DNA from: a virus
Direction: 5' to 3' (one strand)
Length of the DNA: 38,621 nucleotides
Virus record (IMG/VR): IMGVR_UViG_3300027759_004167
Span: 1 to 38,621 of that record
Shown in pieces: positions 1 to 7,104 of this stretch (positions within the stretch are counted from its first letter, which is position 1; every line of letters starts with the position of its first letter). Below the pieces are notes generated by a model. It was not told where the DNA came from. It did no database searches and saw only the letters and a program-made list of their open reading frames with translations. The position numbers and the translations under genes were made by a program.

Positions 1-609
1 ACGAATTTCACCAATCATCTTATCTGCCGGTTGGTGAATGTGTCCGCAGATTACATTTGTACACCCACGTTTTTCCGCCTGTCTAACCAATTCGTTTTCA
101 AAGTTGGTCATAAACTTAACAGCTTCCTTTACTTTATCTTTTAAGAACTTAGACAATGAACGTTTCATACCCAAACTCTTTAAGAACCTATCAACCATAA
201 TTGCGGTGTCATATCCGATGGAGCCAAGTAATGCCAACCATTTCATTTGAACAACTCCATCATATAAATCACCGTGAGTAATCAATGTGTTTTTCCAAAT
301 ATATTCGTTATGGAGTTCGATGTTACCAAATTTAACTTCACCGTACTCCCTAAGGAAGTCATCGTGATTACCGGTAATATAAATTATCTTTGTACCGTTC
401 TTAGATAACTTGAGTAGCTTTTGGATTACCTTTGTATGTGAGTTTGGCCAACGGAAGTTGCGTTTTAATAACCATCCATCAATAATATCACCAACAAGGA
501 ATAGTTTCTTTGGTTGGTATTGTTTTAGAACATCTAATAGCTTATCGGGATTAGAACCTCGACTACCTAAATGAACATCTGATATAAATAAAGCATCAAT
601 TTTCTTCAT
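1..609 (-). CDS. Metallophosphoesterase, LpxH/UDP-diacylglucosamine-diphosphatase-like (3' part outside window)
   Basis: The visible 203 residues from the start codon carry the calcineurin-like phosphoesterase blocks in order: SDVHLGSRGS at residues 10-19, GDIIDGW at 40-46, GNHDD at 80-84, THGD at 111-114 and CGHIHQP at 188-194. These supply the Asp, His and Asn ligands of a two-metal site. The pattern DVHLGSRGS plus GDIIDGW is that of bacterial UDP-2,3-diacylglucosamine diphosphatase-like proteins (usually about 250-280 residues), so most of the enzyme is here and only the C-terminus is cut by the window edge. Lipid A precursor cleavage is known for the family; the real phage substrate cannot be told. 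The ATG shares one base with the upstream stop (TAATG), so it is translated with the membrane protein before it. Confidence 0.88.
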   Translation of the reverse strand, partial: MKKIDALFISDVHLGSRGSNPDKLLDVLKQYQPKKLFLVGDIIDGWLLKRNFRWPNSHTKVIQKLLKLSKNGTKIIYITGNHDDFLREYGEVKFGNIELHNEYIWKNTLITHGDLYDGVVQMKWLALLGSIGYDTAIMVDRFLKSLGMKRSLSKFLKDKVKEAVKFMTNFENELVRQAEKRGCTNVICGHIHQPADKMIGEIR

Positions 610-944
610 TACTTCCAAAAAATTTGAATTAATATTACCGCTAATGATAAACAAACACATACCATTGTTTTCAATGTCATCTGTTCTTTAAATATCAACC
701 AACTTAATAGTGCAAATATAATTACACCAATAGATTGTCCTATTAGTCTACCAGGCCAAGTTTGTCCCGTATAATCATTAATGAGACCTGTTGACTTGAT
801 GTATAAGAATGATATTGGTAATCCCAAGAACATTAATATAAACGCGTTTTCTTTTGCCCATAACCATCTGCTCTGTCCTTGTAGTTGGAAAAATGCGATA
901 ACTTGTGCAATCACCACAATAATCATTCCGTAAATTAATTTCAT
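609..944 (-). CDS. Small four-helix membrane protein, function unknown
   Basis: 111 residues with four hydrophobic stretches (about residues 3-19, 33-52, 66-86 and 91-109) separated by short polar loops, so it is an integral inner-membrane protein. Size and helix count recall small multidrug-resistance or EamA-half proteins, but I see no conserved Glu in helix 1 and do not assign transport. It is the first gene of a two-gene unit with the metallophosphoesterase (1-base overlap). A host-type promoter (TTTG-N20-TATATTTG) lies 17-48 bases upstream. Co-transcription with an envelope-lipid-type phosphatase suggests an envelope role; this is inference. Confidence 0.72.
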   Translation of the reverse strand: MKLIYGMIIVVIAQVIAFFQLQGQSRWLWAKENAFILMFLGLPISFLYIKSTGLINDYTGQTWPGRLIGQSIGVIIFALLSWLIFKEQMTLKTMVCVCLSLAVILIQIFWK

Positions 945-960
945 CTTATAAACGTTTTTA

Positions 961-992
961 CAAATATATGGTTTTTAAACTACATTATCAAA
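961..992 (-). promoter_or_regulatory. Bacteroidota-type promoter for the 944/609 unit
   Basis: On the minus strand a -33 TTTG (plus 989-992) is followed after 20 bases by TATATTTG (plus 961-968), matching the Bacteroidota housekeeping consensus TTTG / TAnnTTTG. It points to the gene starting at 944. Its upstream end abuts the divergent lysozyme gene's own upstream element. Confidence 0.7.
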
Positions 993-1000
993 TATTTATA
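993..1000 (+). promoter_or_regulatory. Candidate late-type element TATTTATA upstream of lysozyme
   Basis: AATATTTATA ends five bases before the ATG at 1006. The same octamer on the coding strand occurs five bases before the hydrolase gene at 16110 and close to several other probable virion genes. The role as promoter or leader element is inferred from recurrence only; the sequence is AT-rich. Confidence 0.35.
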
Positions 1001-1005
1001 TGTTA

Positions 1006-1575
1006 ATGAAGTTAGTATCTATAGTATCCGACATTCTTAATGAGCAAATAGCGACAGCGTTTGCAACATCTCAAGCTTTAAAACCGCAGGATAAACCTAA
1101 ACAAGGTGGTCAGTATCAACCAGGACAAGGACCGGTTATGTATAGTAATCAGGCTGTTGAGCTAATTAAAAAATTCGAAAAGTTTGTAGATAAAACATAT
1201 CTTTGTAGTGCCGGTAAAAAAACAATTGGTTATGGCACTCGCTTGGATTATCATCCTGAAATTAAAAAGAATGTTTGCATCACCGAACCCAAAGCAACTG
1301 AGTTATTAAGAAAAGACTTAGATACGTTGGTAACGCCGGTAATCAAAAAGAATATTAAGGTTAAGTTAAAACAAAATCAGATTGACGCTTTATACTCATT
1401 GATACATAACATTGGTATGGATAATTTTATTAATTCAAATGTTCTTAAATTAATTAATTTGAGAAGATTTACAAAGATGAAAAAAGATTGGCAAGAATTT
1501 CAAATGGGTGGTGGTCAAGTTTTAAAAGGTTTAGTGAGAAGAAGACAAGAGGAGTTGGCACTATTCTTCGCCTAA
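1006..1575 (+). CDS. Endolysin, GH24 lysozyme (T4 lysozyme-like fold)
   Basis: Peptidoglycan muramidase for host lysis or virion entry. The catalytic pattern E-x8-(D/C)-x5-T is present as E58, C67 and T73 in the stretch FEKFVDKTYLC...KKTIGYGT, with Cys in place of the T4 Asp20, as in many phage endolysins. The C-terminal helical half has the expected Q-x-D-A-L-x-S-x-x-x-N block and ends in GLVRRRQEELALF. I start at 1006 rather than the in-frame ATG at 1000 because MKLVSIVSDILNEQ then fits the MK...(I/L)NE tag seen on other proteins here, and TATTTATA sits 5 bases upstream. About 45 residues, Gln/Gly/Pro-rich at the end, separate the tag from the enzyme. There is no obvious signal peptide. It is a lone plus-strand gene; its end overlaps the convergent gene at 1561 by 15 bases. 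Confidence 0.92.
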   Translation: MKLVSIVSDILNEQIATAFATSQALKPQDKPKQGGQYQPGQGPVMYSNQAVELIKKFEKFVDKTYLCSAGKKTIGYGTRLDYHPEIKKNVCITEPKATELLRKDLDTLVTPVIKKNIKVKLKQNQIDALYSLIHNIGMDNFINSNVLKLINLRRFTKMKKDWQEFQMGGGQVLKGLVRRRQEELALFFA

Positions 1576-1761
1576 TCCATCAGACAAAGTAACATCCCAA
1601 TCCAAAACTTCATCTTCAGGTAATTCGTATCCCCGATTTGGTTCAACCATTCTATCCACATCATGTAACATACTCATTAATCTTTCAAAAGCTTCCCTTC
1701 TATTTTCTCGTGGAACCTCATAGTCTTCAATAAACCCATGAAAGAATTTAAACTCGGTCAT
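1561..1761 (-). CDS. FKFF-tag small acidic protein
   Basis: 66 residues, strongly acidic, beginning MTEFKFFHG. This N-terminal tag is shared with the proteins at 1758, 2174, 25543 and 25788. The remainder (EVPRENRREAFERLMSM and a Glu/Asp-rich tail) has no match I recognise. It is the last of three overlapping tag genes: its ATG overlaps the upstream stop by four bases (ATGA). The 3' end runs 15 bases into the convergent lysozyme gene. Function unknown; grouping with the other tag proteins suggests a virion or assembly role, which is inference. Confidence 0.7.
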   Translation of the reverse strand: MTEFKFFHGFIEDYEVPRENRREAFERLMSMLHDVDRMVEPNRGYELPEDEVLDWDVTLSDGLGEE

Positions 1762-2177
1762 AATATTATTGCGTTAATTTCTAAGTTTCTGTAGGGGTCA
1801 TCGTTGGTAAAATGATATATGGAGTTACAATTGTGTCTAAAGAATGTTTCACCGTAAAATTCTATTCTATAAATTAATATTTTAGCATTTCCATATTGCA
1901 TTAAAAAATTAGGTAGGCTACCATGATATCCCCTGACACTTGTAAGTTCGCCCTCAATGTAATGTCCTTCACCAACAACTGTAGTTTCTATCCATGTGAA
2001 TTCATATTGGTCACCCGAATATGGAAACACTCCACCCACATGAACTCTTTGCACGGGGTCACCATAATCATTATAGATTAAGTTTCTATATTGGACACCG
2101 CAAATGTTTCTCATAGATGCCGTATTAAAACTATCCTCGCCATCATTCTTACTGAAAAACTTAAAATTACTAATCAT
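1758..2177 (-). CDS. FKFF-tag protein, 139 residues
   Basis: Begins MISNFKFFSKN, the shared FKFF tag. The body is rich in aromatic and beta-forming residues (YEFTWIETTVVGEGHYIEGE) and ends in LEINAIIL, which resembles the FRIIAIVV end of the protein at 2174. The two look like diverged paralogues with conserved ends. Four-base overlaps on both sides join it to the neighbouring tag genes. There is no signal peptide or membrane helix. A small beta-rich virion, head-decoration or fibre-associated protein is plausible but unproven. Confidence 0.7.
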   Translation of the reverse strand: MISNFKFFSKNDGEDSFNTASMRNICGVQYRNLIYNDYGDPVQRVHVGGVFPYSGDQYEFTWIETTVVGEGHYIEGELTSVRGYHGSLPNFLMQYGNAKILIYRIEFYGETFFRHNCNSIYHFTNDDPYRNLEINAIIL

Positions 2178-2533
2178 ACTACAATTGCAATTATTCTAAA
2201 GTTATTACTCCAATCGTAAATGCCCATTTGACCAAATGTTGTCCCTTCGGGTATATGTGTTATCTCACCATTAGCGTACATTGTCATATCAAAAATATAA
2301 AACAATCTACTATCCATTATAACATTACCAATGAATCCACTAAAGGTACCATAATAGTTTCTGGCGGTATGTGTGATGTCAATTATTGCACCGGTGTTAT
2401 AATCAAAATCTGAAATTGCAATTCTTGGCTCATCAATCCATGTCCATCTATCATTAAGTGGGAGTTCACCTCTATTGTCAGGTAAAAACACCAGTTCTTT
2501 TGACTGACCCTTAAAGAATTTAAACTCCCTCAT
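2174..2533 (-). CDS. FKFF-tag protein, first of the minus-strand trio
   Basis: The ATG at 2533 gives MREFKFFKG, nearly identical to the start of the protein at 25788 (MREFKFFHG). The frame can be read three codons further up, but only to a TTG, so I chose the ATG. 119 residues, beta-rich, with RWTWIDEPRI, a Tyr/Gly central part and the hydrophobic end FRIIAIVV that parallels the end of its neighbour at 1758. It overlaps the next gene by four bases. Function unknown. Confidence 0.7.
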   Translation of the reverse strand: MREFKFFKGQSKELVFLPDNRGELPLNDRWTWIDEPRIAISDFDYNTGAIIDITHTARNYYGTFSGFIGNVIMDSRLFYIFDMTMYANGEITHIPEGTTFGQMGIYDWSNNFRIIAIVV

Positions 2534-2559
2534 TGATAACAAAATATAAAGAAAAATTA

Positions 2560-3093
2560 TTAGAATAACAATTCCTCTAATTTAATTTTTAAACCGGTTT
2601 CTTTCTTAAACGCTTCATTCTCCCACGGTCTATTTTTATACTCAATATTATCTACATTATATACCTCACCATCAAACATCATAAAACGGTCTTCCATTCT
2701 TATTAGTCTACCTGATGTATATTGTTGTAAATGTATTAGCTCATGTGACAATATGGTTAATGATTCTTGTCTATCCAAATCGCCAATGTAAATAATATAT
2801 TGATTTCGTTCACCAATAATGTAAGCTCTGAGTTCGGTATCGGCACCTAATGCGCTTTTAAGTGATGGGTCCATCGTCCTAATCATTACGTACTCACCCT
2901 TTAAACCAAGAACATCCAAACCCCGTGACACTAACGTATCAAGATAGGATTTGGATGTATTATTGCGAATAATGTTATTACGAGATAACGTAACCTTTTT
3001 AAATGTTTGTTGTTTTTGGTTTGACAATAAGTAAATTGCAAATCCAATTAATAAAACAACTATAATGCCTATTACTATATTTTTTCCTTTCAT
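2560..3093 (-). CDS. Membrane-anchored HExxH metalloprotease-like protein
   Basis: 177 residues. The ATG at 3093 (MKGKNIVIG) is preferred over a TTG five codons upstream. A single N-terminal helix (residues 5-23) is followed by an extracytoplasmic or periplasmic domain. HELIH at 117-121 in ILSHELIHLQQY is the zinc-binding HExxH motif, and WENEAF about 35 residues later offers a Glu as third ligand, the spacing of gluzincin-like families. A protease acting on envelope or cell-surface protein is likely. I do not recognise the exact family. The coding-strand element ATATTTATT lies just before the start. Confidence 0.7.
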   Translation of the reverse strand: MKGKNIVIGIIVVLLIGFAIYLLSNQKQQTFKKVTLSRNNIIRNNTSKSYLDTLVSRGLDVLGLKGEYVMIRTMDPSLKSALGADTELRAYIIGERNQYIIYIGDLDRQESLTILSHELIHLQQYTSGRLIRMEDRFMMFDGEVYNVDNIEYKNRPWENEAFKKETGLKIKLEELLF

Positions 3094-3117
3094 AGTAATA
3101 AATATCAAGAAAAACTA

Positions 3118-3513
3118 TCACCCTCTAAATTCTATGTTATTATATAGTTTAGTAATATCTTGACACTTCTCATATTCTTCGTCATCTTCATAGTGCTTAA
3201 CCACGTAAACAATATTTTCAATGTCAATCTCTCTAAGATTTTCGAACGTACTTTTTGTATAATACTCATATAAATCAATCATGAGTGTATCGTAATATGT
3301 TGAATCAATTATCTTTGGAAATGATGAGATAAACGAGTCAATGCCCAATTTAAGAACAACACCAATTAGTTTTCTTTTACCTCTTTGATTAATTGCGGGT
3401 TTATCATTATCTTCGTGAATACCTCTTAAGAATTGTTTTATTCTTTTTTCTTTGTCGTTGTCTAAATTTTCTGGTTTGAAGTCTTCCTCTTCATCGTCAT
3501 CGAATATGCTCAT
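3118..3513 (-). CDS. Hypothetical phage protein with acidic N-terminus
   Basis: 131 residues. The first 30 are very acidic (MSIFDDDEEEDFKPENLDND), followed by a basic patch (RGKRKLIGVVLKLG) and a helical C-terminal half rich in Tyr and Glu. No family recognised. It begins 22 bases after a strong host-type promoter, so it is probably read early by host RNA polymerase and may be the first gene of the unit 3513-2560. Confidence 0.7.
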   Translation of the reverse strand: MSIFDDDEEEDFKPENLDNDKEKRIKQFLRGIHEDNDKPAINQRGKRKLIGVVLKLGIDSFISSFPKIIDSTYYDTLMIDLYEYYTKSTFENLREIDIENIVYVVKHYEDDEEYEKCQDITKLYNNIEFRG

Positions 3514-3534
3514 AATTTGATTTTTTAATTATTA

Positions 3535-3566
3535 CAAATATAAAAAAAATGTGGGTAAAACGCAAA
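3535..3566 (-). promoter_or_regulatory. Bacteroidota-type promoter for the 3513 gene
   Basis: Minus strand: TTTGC (TTTG at plus 3563-3566), 20 bases, TATATTTG (plus 3535-3542). Both blocks match the Bacteroidota -33/-7 consensus exactly, and the ATG is 21 bases beyond the -7 box. Confidence 0.75.
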
Positions 3567-3570
3567 CAGT

Positions 3571-3861
3571 TTAGATGTTTTGTTCGTACATTTTGAGAAC
3601 ACGATTGTGTCCATCAATAGCTTCGTCGTATGTTTTATACAATTCGCTATAATCGACGCCTAATTGATTGGTTACTTTTGTGTTGAATAACAACGGCTTA
3701 CCGTCGTGTTTTTGTGTACCGTAAAAAAGAAATGTGGTGGTAATTGCTGTACCATCGTTCAACCTATCCTCTTGGATGTTTTTCATTTTATCCATGTTTA
3801 ATACAACTTGGTCTAATGTAGTTTGATACGGTGTCTTGTCCTTGTCGAGTATATAGTACAT
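3571..3861 (-). CDS. Hypothetical phage protein, 96 residues
   Basis: MYYILDKDKTPYQ start; soluble, no membrane segment. The middle (TAITTTFLFYGTQKHDGKPL) reads as a beta hairpin and the C-terminal part (ELYKTYDEAIDGHNRVLKMY) as a helix, a layout often seen in small phage proteins of unknown role. It sits alone between a promoter region downstream and a 54-base AT-rich gap upstream. Function unknown. Confidence 0.68.
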   Translation of the reverse strand: MYYILDKDKTPYQTTLDQVVLNMDKMKNIQEDRLNDGTAITTTFLFYGTQKHDGKPLLFNTKVTNQLGVDYSELYKTYDEAIDGHNRVLKMYEQNI

Positions 3862-3915
3862 ATTATTAATAAAAAAGTTAAAAGATTAAACAAAAACCCT
3901 GTAATTGGATTAATG

Positions 3916-4101
3916 TTATTTTTTCATAATGAATTTGGTAAATAATTTACCTTCGCCCATATCAGCTTCTTTTGATACTGTGTTATCTTTAGATTCACGT
4001 GGTTTATACTCACCATAGTAACGATTATAAATTGCTAACAATTCATTATATGAATTCTTATTGTTTAAATTTTCTTCGTTTAAATTCTTATTGCCTTTCA
4101 T
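3916..4101 (-). CDS. Hypothetical small protein, Asn/Lys-rich
   Basis: 61 residues, highly polar: an Asn-rich start (KGNKNLNEENLNNKNSYNEL) and a basic end. No domain recognised. TATTTATA (plus 4106-4113) lies four bases before the ATG on the coding strand, the same arrangement as the lysozyme and the large hydrolase, which hints at late expression. Low sequence complexity lowers confidence, but the packed context supports a real gene. Confidence 0.55.
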   Translation of the reverse strand: MKGNKNLNEENLNNKNSYNELLAIYNRYYGEYKPRESKDNTVSKEADMGEGKLFTKFIMKK

Positions 4102-4105
4102 AATA

Positions 4106-4113
4106 TATAAATA
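4106..4113 (-). promoter_or_regulatory. Candidate late-type element TATTTATA
   Basis: Coding-strand GATATTTATATATT ends directly at the ATG of the 4101 gene. Same motif and near-identical spacing as at 993 and 16116. Promoter activity is inferred from recurrence. Confidence 0.3.
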
Positions 4114-4118
4114 TCAAG

Positions 4119-4301
4119 TTATTCGTCTTTTTTATTTGCCATAATATAAAACATTAATCCGAAGATAAATGTAAATAGATATCGGTACCATTCAATTTCT
4201 TTATCAAACATAATCTCTTCGGTTGCATATGCAGCTAGATTAAAAACCGATAAAATAAATAGTGACCACGAAAGCCACTTAGGATATCGTTTGATTGGCA
4301 T
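4119..4301 (-). CDS. Small two-helix membrane protein
   Basis: 60 residues with two hydrophobic helices (about residues 8-27 and 40-55) and a charged KKDE end. The positive N-terminus (MPIKRYPKW) suggests both ends are cytoplasmic. No family is recognised; holin-like in size, but helix count alone does not support that call, and the lysozyme is 3 kb away on the other strand. Confidence 0.6.
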   Translation of the reverse strand: MPIKRYPKWLSWSLFILSVFNLAAYATEEIMFDKEIEWYRYLFTFIFGLMFYIMANKKDE

Positions 4302-4303
4302 AA

Positions 4304-4519
4304 TTATATTCCGAAGTGGTCGTCGGGTTTAATTGATGTATCGTATTTTTGTTCGTAATAGGTATCGAAGTTCCCATTAGCACCTGACATGATACCGTGA
4401 ACAAATGCCTGTTTTAATTGTTGTTTAAAATGTCTTTGAAGACATAACTTTTGTTCATCGGTTAGAATACCACCGATTTCCTCAAGAATCAATTCAATTT
4501 TCTTTGGCGACTTGCTCAT
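4304..4519 (-). CDS. Hypothetical helical phage protein, 71 residues
   Basis: MSKSPKKIELILEEIGG start, mostly alpha-helical, with one Cys and an HFKQQLKQAFVHG amphipathic stretch and a polar C-terminus. It lies two bases before the membrane protein at 4119 and six bases after the caspase-like gene, so the three are probably one transcript. Function unknown. Confidence 0.65.
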   Translation of the reverse strand: MSKSPKKIELILEEIGGILTDEQKLCLQRHFKQQLKQAFVHGIMSGANGNFDTYYEQKYDTSIKPDDHFGI

Positions 4520-4525
4520 GTTACA

Positions 4526-5083
4526 TTAGTTTATATATAATCTATTATAATTATAAAGCGCAATCGGATTCTCTTTTGCTATGATACCATATTCGTTCCG
4601 AACATTCTCATAGATGTTTTCCTTTTCATCGTTGATATACTTTGAGATGATGTTAACAAATCCATAGTTAGACTCATCAACGGTCTCTTGGTCCATACCG
4701 GGTAATCCACAATAGGTTGCTTCACCAACTTCTGAGATGAACATACCAGAATAGAACCCCTTAAGGTTATAGTAGTCAACAAATCTGTCGGCGTTACACC
4801 AAATAAAAACTGAATTGTCTTTTTGTTCTAACAATTCCACGGTTGAATGGTCGATAACGTAACCTGAAAATGTGTTTACATCTCTAAATTGACCAACAGC
4901 AAATAGACCTTGTGGTGAGCCGTGACCCATCATCATTACTCTATCATGTGATTCAATAAGTTCTCTTACTTCTTGCTTTGTTCCTGATTGAATAAGTGTT
5001 AATTCATCAGTGGGAATGTTCTTGTACACTATATCCAAAAACGTAGTAGATGGGTCTATTGGGTGAATGACTAATGTCTTCAT
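4526..5083 (-). CDS. Caspase-like (clan CD) His/Cys protein
   Basis: 185 residues with the two hallmark blocks of clan CD cysteine peptidases: a hydrophobic strand ending in GHGSP (RVMMMGHGSPQGL, H54) and a second hydrophobic strand ending in Cys (NSVFIWCNAD, C96). The His-Cys distance of 42 residues equals that of caspases. A third short strand (ATYCGLPG) follows. The size fits a minimal caspase-like p20 domain with no other module. Family knowledge would make this a protease cutting after an acidic or basic residue; the role in a phage is unknown. It could act in processing or counter-defence, or be an inactive relative. It is followed by two small genes in one unit. Confidence 0.6.
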   Translation of the reverse strand: MKTLVIHPIDPSTTFLDIVYKNIPTDELTLIQSGTKQEVRELIESHDRVMMMGHGSPQGLFAVGQFRDVNTFSGYVIDHSTVELLEQKDNSVFIWCNADRFVDYYNLKGFYSGMFISEVGEATYCGLPGMDQETVDESNYGFVNIISKYINDEKENIYENVRNEYGIIAKENPIALYNYNRLYIN

Positions 5084-5111
5084 GATATTACTTTAAAATG
5101 TGTAAATTAAA

Positions 5112-5336
5112 TTAAAAATTACCAAACAAGTACTGATATACTACTTGTGGTATTGTGGTGCAAGCATATGGTATATTACCTCTATGACATTCAAGGCCAT
5201 CATCGAGACCTTTTATATATCCCCTCATGTACTTTGGTGCCTTTAGTAAACTACTTACAATAAATTGTTTGTCATATAACTTTTCGGGGTCATAATTCTC
5301 ATTCACCAATTGTTTGTAAGTAGTTGTAAGTTTCAT
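5112..5336 (-). CDS. Small protein with MK...VNE N-terminal tag
   Basis: 74 residues, starting MKLTTTYKQLVNEN, which fits the MK...(I/L/V)NE pattern shared with the lysozyme and large hydrolase. The remainder has a helix (YDKQFIVSSLLKAPKYMRGYIKGL), two Cys and an aromatic end (VVYQYLFGNF). Coding-strand GTATTTATTAGT precedes the ATG. No known family. Confidence 0.65.
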   Translation of the reverse strand: MKLTTTYKQLVNENYDPEKLYDKQFIVSSLLKAPKYMRGYIKGLDDGLECHRGNIPYACTTIPQVVYQYLFGNF

Positions 5337-5356
5337 ACTAATAAATACACTGAATA

Positions 5357-6394
5357 TTATAAATCTCTAGGTTCTTCAAAAACCGTAGTTTCTGAAATAC
5401 CACCCATGTCATAACTTGGGGACTCTTGTACGGGTACAGGTTCCATCAACAGAGATAGTTCATCTTCATCTCTACGAAGTGCATTCTGAATACGTCTTGA
5501 TAAACGGCTTTCTTTCATCTTAGGTTTGGTATCCATACTAAATTCACGAACAATATGATTGATAGAATCCATAGACATCCATTTGCGCAGACTCTTGTTC
5601 TCTCTTTCTAATTGCTCGGGACTTAATAATCTACGATTGGAAACTGCTTCAGGGTTTTTAGATACATCACGAATGATACGTAACATTGAATCGCTTAACT
5701 CTGAGTCCATTGATTCAATTTTAGTGTCCTTTTGATTCCAAAATGAGAACTCGGGGTCACTTGATTTCAATGAATAGAACGATGCAACCTTATAACCGGT
5801 TTTCTTGTTCATACAATAAATTAATATACCTCTCTCAGAATATTTTAGGAAATACTCGGGATTAGATTCTGAAGTGGTACACCATTTGGTATTTGCGCCG
5901 TACTTCTTTGATGCCAAGAATGTCATTGGACGAACAAGTAACCACTCATCATCTTCATGAACACGAACAACCTCATTCTCCAATTCCTTCATCTCAACTT
6001 TAATCTCTGCGATGTTGACTTGTGTTATAATATCCTCAAATGATTTATAAGTTGATAAGTCGTTTTGTTCAACAAGATTTCTCTCATTGTAATCGCAGAA
6101 CTTTTTAAAATTATGCAAGTCATCAGTGTTAAAGTATGTTTCTGTGAACTTGTACATCAATAACAGTTGAATTGGATTGAATTTCTTCAAATCTTCTTTA
6201 TCAATGAAATCAAAAGTTGTTGTCATATGAGAAATAATCTCATCTCCATGTTCCTTTAGATTAGGTGTACCATTCATTACACGAAGTAACATATCAACAT
6301 ACTTGCTTTTACCTTTAGGTACAAACAATTCAATAGCTTCAACTACATTGAAACAATTGTCGGGATTGGTTTTTAGGTCTCTAATTTTTGACAT
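5357..6394 (-). CDS. Phage protein with GANTKWCT motif domain
   Basis: 345 residues. The central block WLLVRPMTFLASKKYGANTK then WCTTSE (TKWC at 169-172), followed by YFLKYSERGILIYCMNKK and a beta stretch with ASFYSL, is a conserved arrangement I know from uncharacterised phage proteins: a TKWC(T/A) turn followed by a Y...G.LIY strand. It is reminiscent of the HHC...R core of PcfJ-like proteins, one of which is encoded at 16134. The N-terminal 130 residues are helical, and the C-terminal 100 are Arg/Ser/Glu-rich with probable disorder. No catalytic role is established. It directly follows small exported-protein genes on the minus strand. Confidence 0.7.
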   Translation of the reverse strand: MSKIRDLKTNPDNCFNVVEAIELFVPKGKSKYVDMLLRVMNGTPNLKEHGDEIISHMTTTFDFIDKEDLKKFNPIQLLLMYKFTETYFNTDDLHNFKKFCDYNERNLVEQNDLSTYKSFEDIITQVNIAEIKVEMKELENEVVRVHEDDEWLLVRPMTFLASKKYGANTKWCTTSESNPEYFLKYSERGILIYCMNKKTGYKVASFYSLKSSDPEFSFWNQKDTKIESMDSELSDSMLRIIRDVSKNPEAVSNRRLLSPEQLERENKSLRKWMSMDSINHIVREFSMDTKPKMKESRLSRRIQNALRRDEDELSLLMEPVPVQESPSYDMGGISETTVFEEPRDL

Positions 6395-6395
6395 C

Positions 6396-6653
6396 TTAAT
6401 TGAAAGTTATAATTTTTTGCTCTGGTAATTCAATCTCCAATCCATCCTTATAAGATGTTTTGGCGGTTATACTATCACACTCGTAATAGTCAATTGTACC
6501 GTGACCAGTCTCGTAATATACTTTAATTGGATAATGATGTCCAACTCTAATATGTTTATGGAACGTCTGTGGTAAAAATAAATATACAAACAAACCACCA
6601 ACAATGATAGCCATGTTTATAATAACCAAAGTTAAAGCTAATTTCTTTTCCAT
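6396..6653 (-). CDS. Single-pass membrane protein, 85 residues
   Basis: One N-terminal hydrophobic segment (about residues 5-27) then a His- and Tyr-rich domain (HKHIRVGHHYPIKVYYETGHG) and a beta-like end. Probably anchored in the inner membrane with the C-terminal part in the periplasm. It is separated by one base from the genes on both sides, so it is translated as part of the 7598-5357 run. Function unknown. Confidence 0.65.
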   Translation of the reverse strand: MEKKLALTLVIINMAIIVGGLFVYLFLPQTFHKHIRVGHHYPIKVYYETGHGTIDYYECDSITAKTSYKDGLEIELPEQKIITFN

Positions 6654-6654
6654 A

Positions 6655-6921
6655 CTAATTTATTTTAACATTAATTATTTGTGTTTGACGAATTGTTTGT
6701 TCAATTAATCTAACCTCATCAATCAATTGCATGGCCAAGTCTTTATTATGTAATGGTTGATTTGATACATCTATCCATTGTTTTTGTATAAATCCCGGTA
6801 CCTTTTTCCATGTCTGTGGAAAGTAAACAGTATCGGTACCAACAACTTTAATTTGTAACCTGTACTTTGGTTTTGCTTCAGCTACTGAACAAACCAACAA
6901 TAGTAATAGTAATTTTTTCAT
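6655..6921 (-). CDS. Small secreted protein with signal peptide
   Basis: 88 residues. A typical Sec signal peptide (MKKLLLLLLVCSVAEA) with a cleavage site after AEA at 16; the Cys at 11 is not in a lipobox. The mature part begins KPKYRLQIKVV and is polar, ending in a helix and a short strand (IINVKIN). No family recognised. The ATG overlaps the upstream stop by four bases. It is one of four exported products encoded between 6.6 and 12.6 kb. Confidence 0.68.
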   Translation of the reverse strand: MKKLLLLLLVCSVAEAKPKYRLQIKVVGTDTVYFPQTWKKVPGFIQKQWIDVSNQPLHNKDLAMQLIDEVRLIEQTIRQTQIINVKIN

Positions 6922-7103
6922 ATTTTATTATACGTTTTATTTATTTTATAACCAATGTTGTATGGATTAAGATTAATGGTTACTGTTATTGTACTTAACC
7001 CGTCTTCTTTGACATTTTCATATAAGTCAGCAACCGCCTTTAATACGGTATTTTTTCTTGACTTTTCAAGGGCTTCCAAATATTGTTTCTCTTTATCTTC
7101 CAT
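6918..7103 (-). CDS. Hypothetical small protein, 61 residues
   Basis: I start at the ATG at 7103 (MEDKEKQYLEALEKSRKNT) because it lies one base after the upstream stop; the longer frame would overlap the lipoprotein gene needlessly. N-terminal charged helix, then alternating polar/hydrophobic strands (STITVTINLNPYNIGYKIN). No membrane segment and no recognised domain. Four-base overlap with the secreted-protein gene downstream. Confidence 0.6.
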   Translation of the reverse strand: MEDKEKQYLEALEKSRKNTVLKAVADLYENVKEDGLSTITVTINLNPYNIGYKINKTYNKI

Positions 7104-7104
7104 T

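Noticed and set aside
609-944. Small multidrug-resistance transporter
   Set aside because: Four helices and 111 residues fit, but the essential membrane Glu of that family is not seen.
2560-3108. Longer start of the HExxH protein at 3108
   Set aside because: The first codon would be TTG, with a good ATG five codons in; the shorter form also begins with a normal MKGKN membrane anchor.
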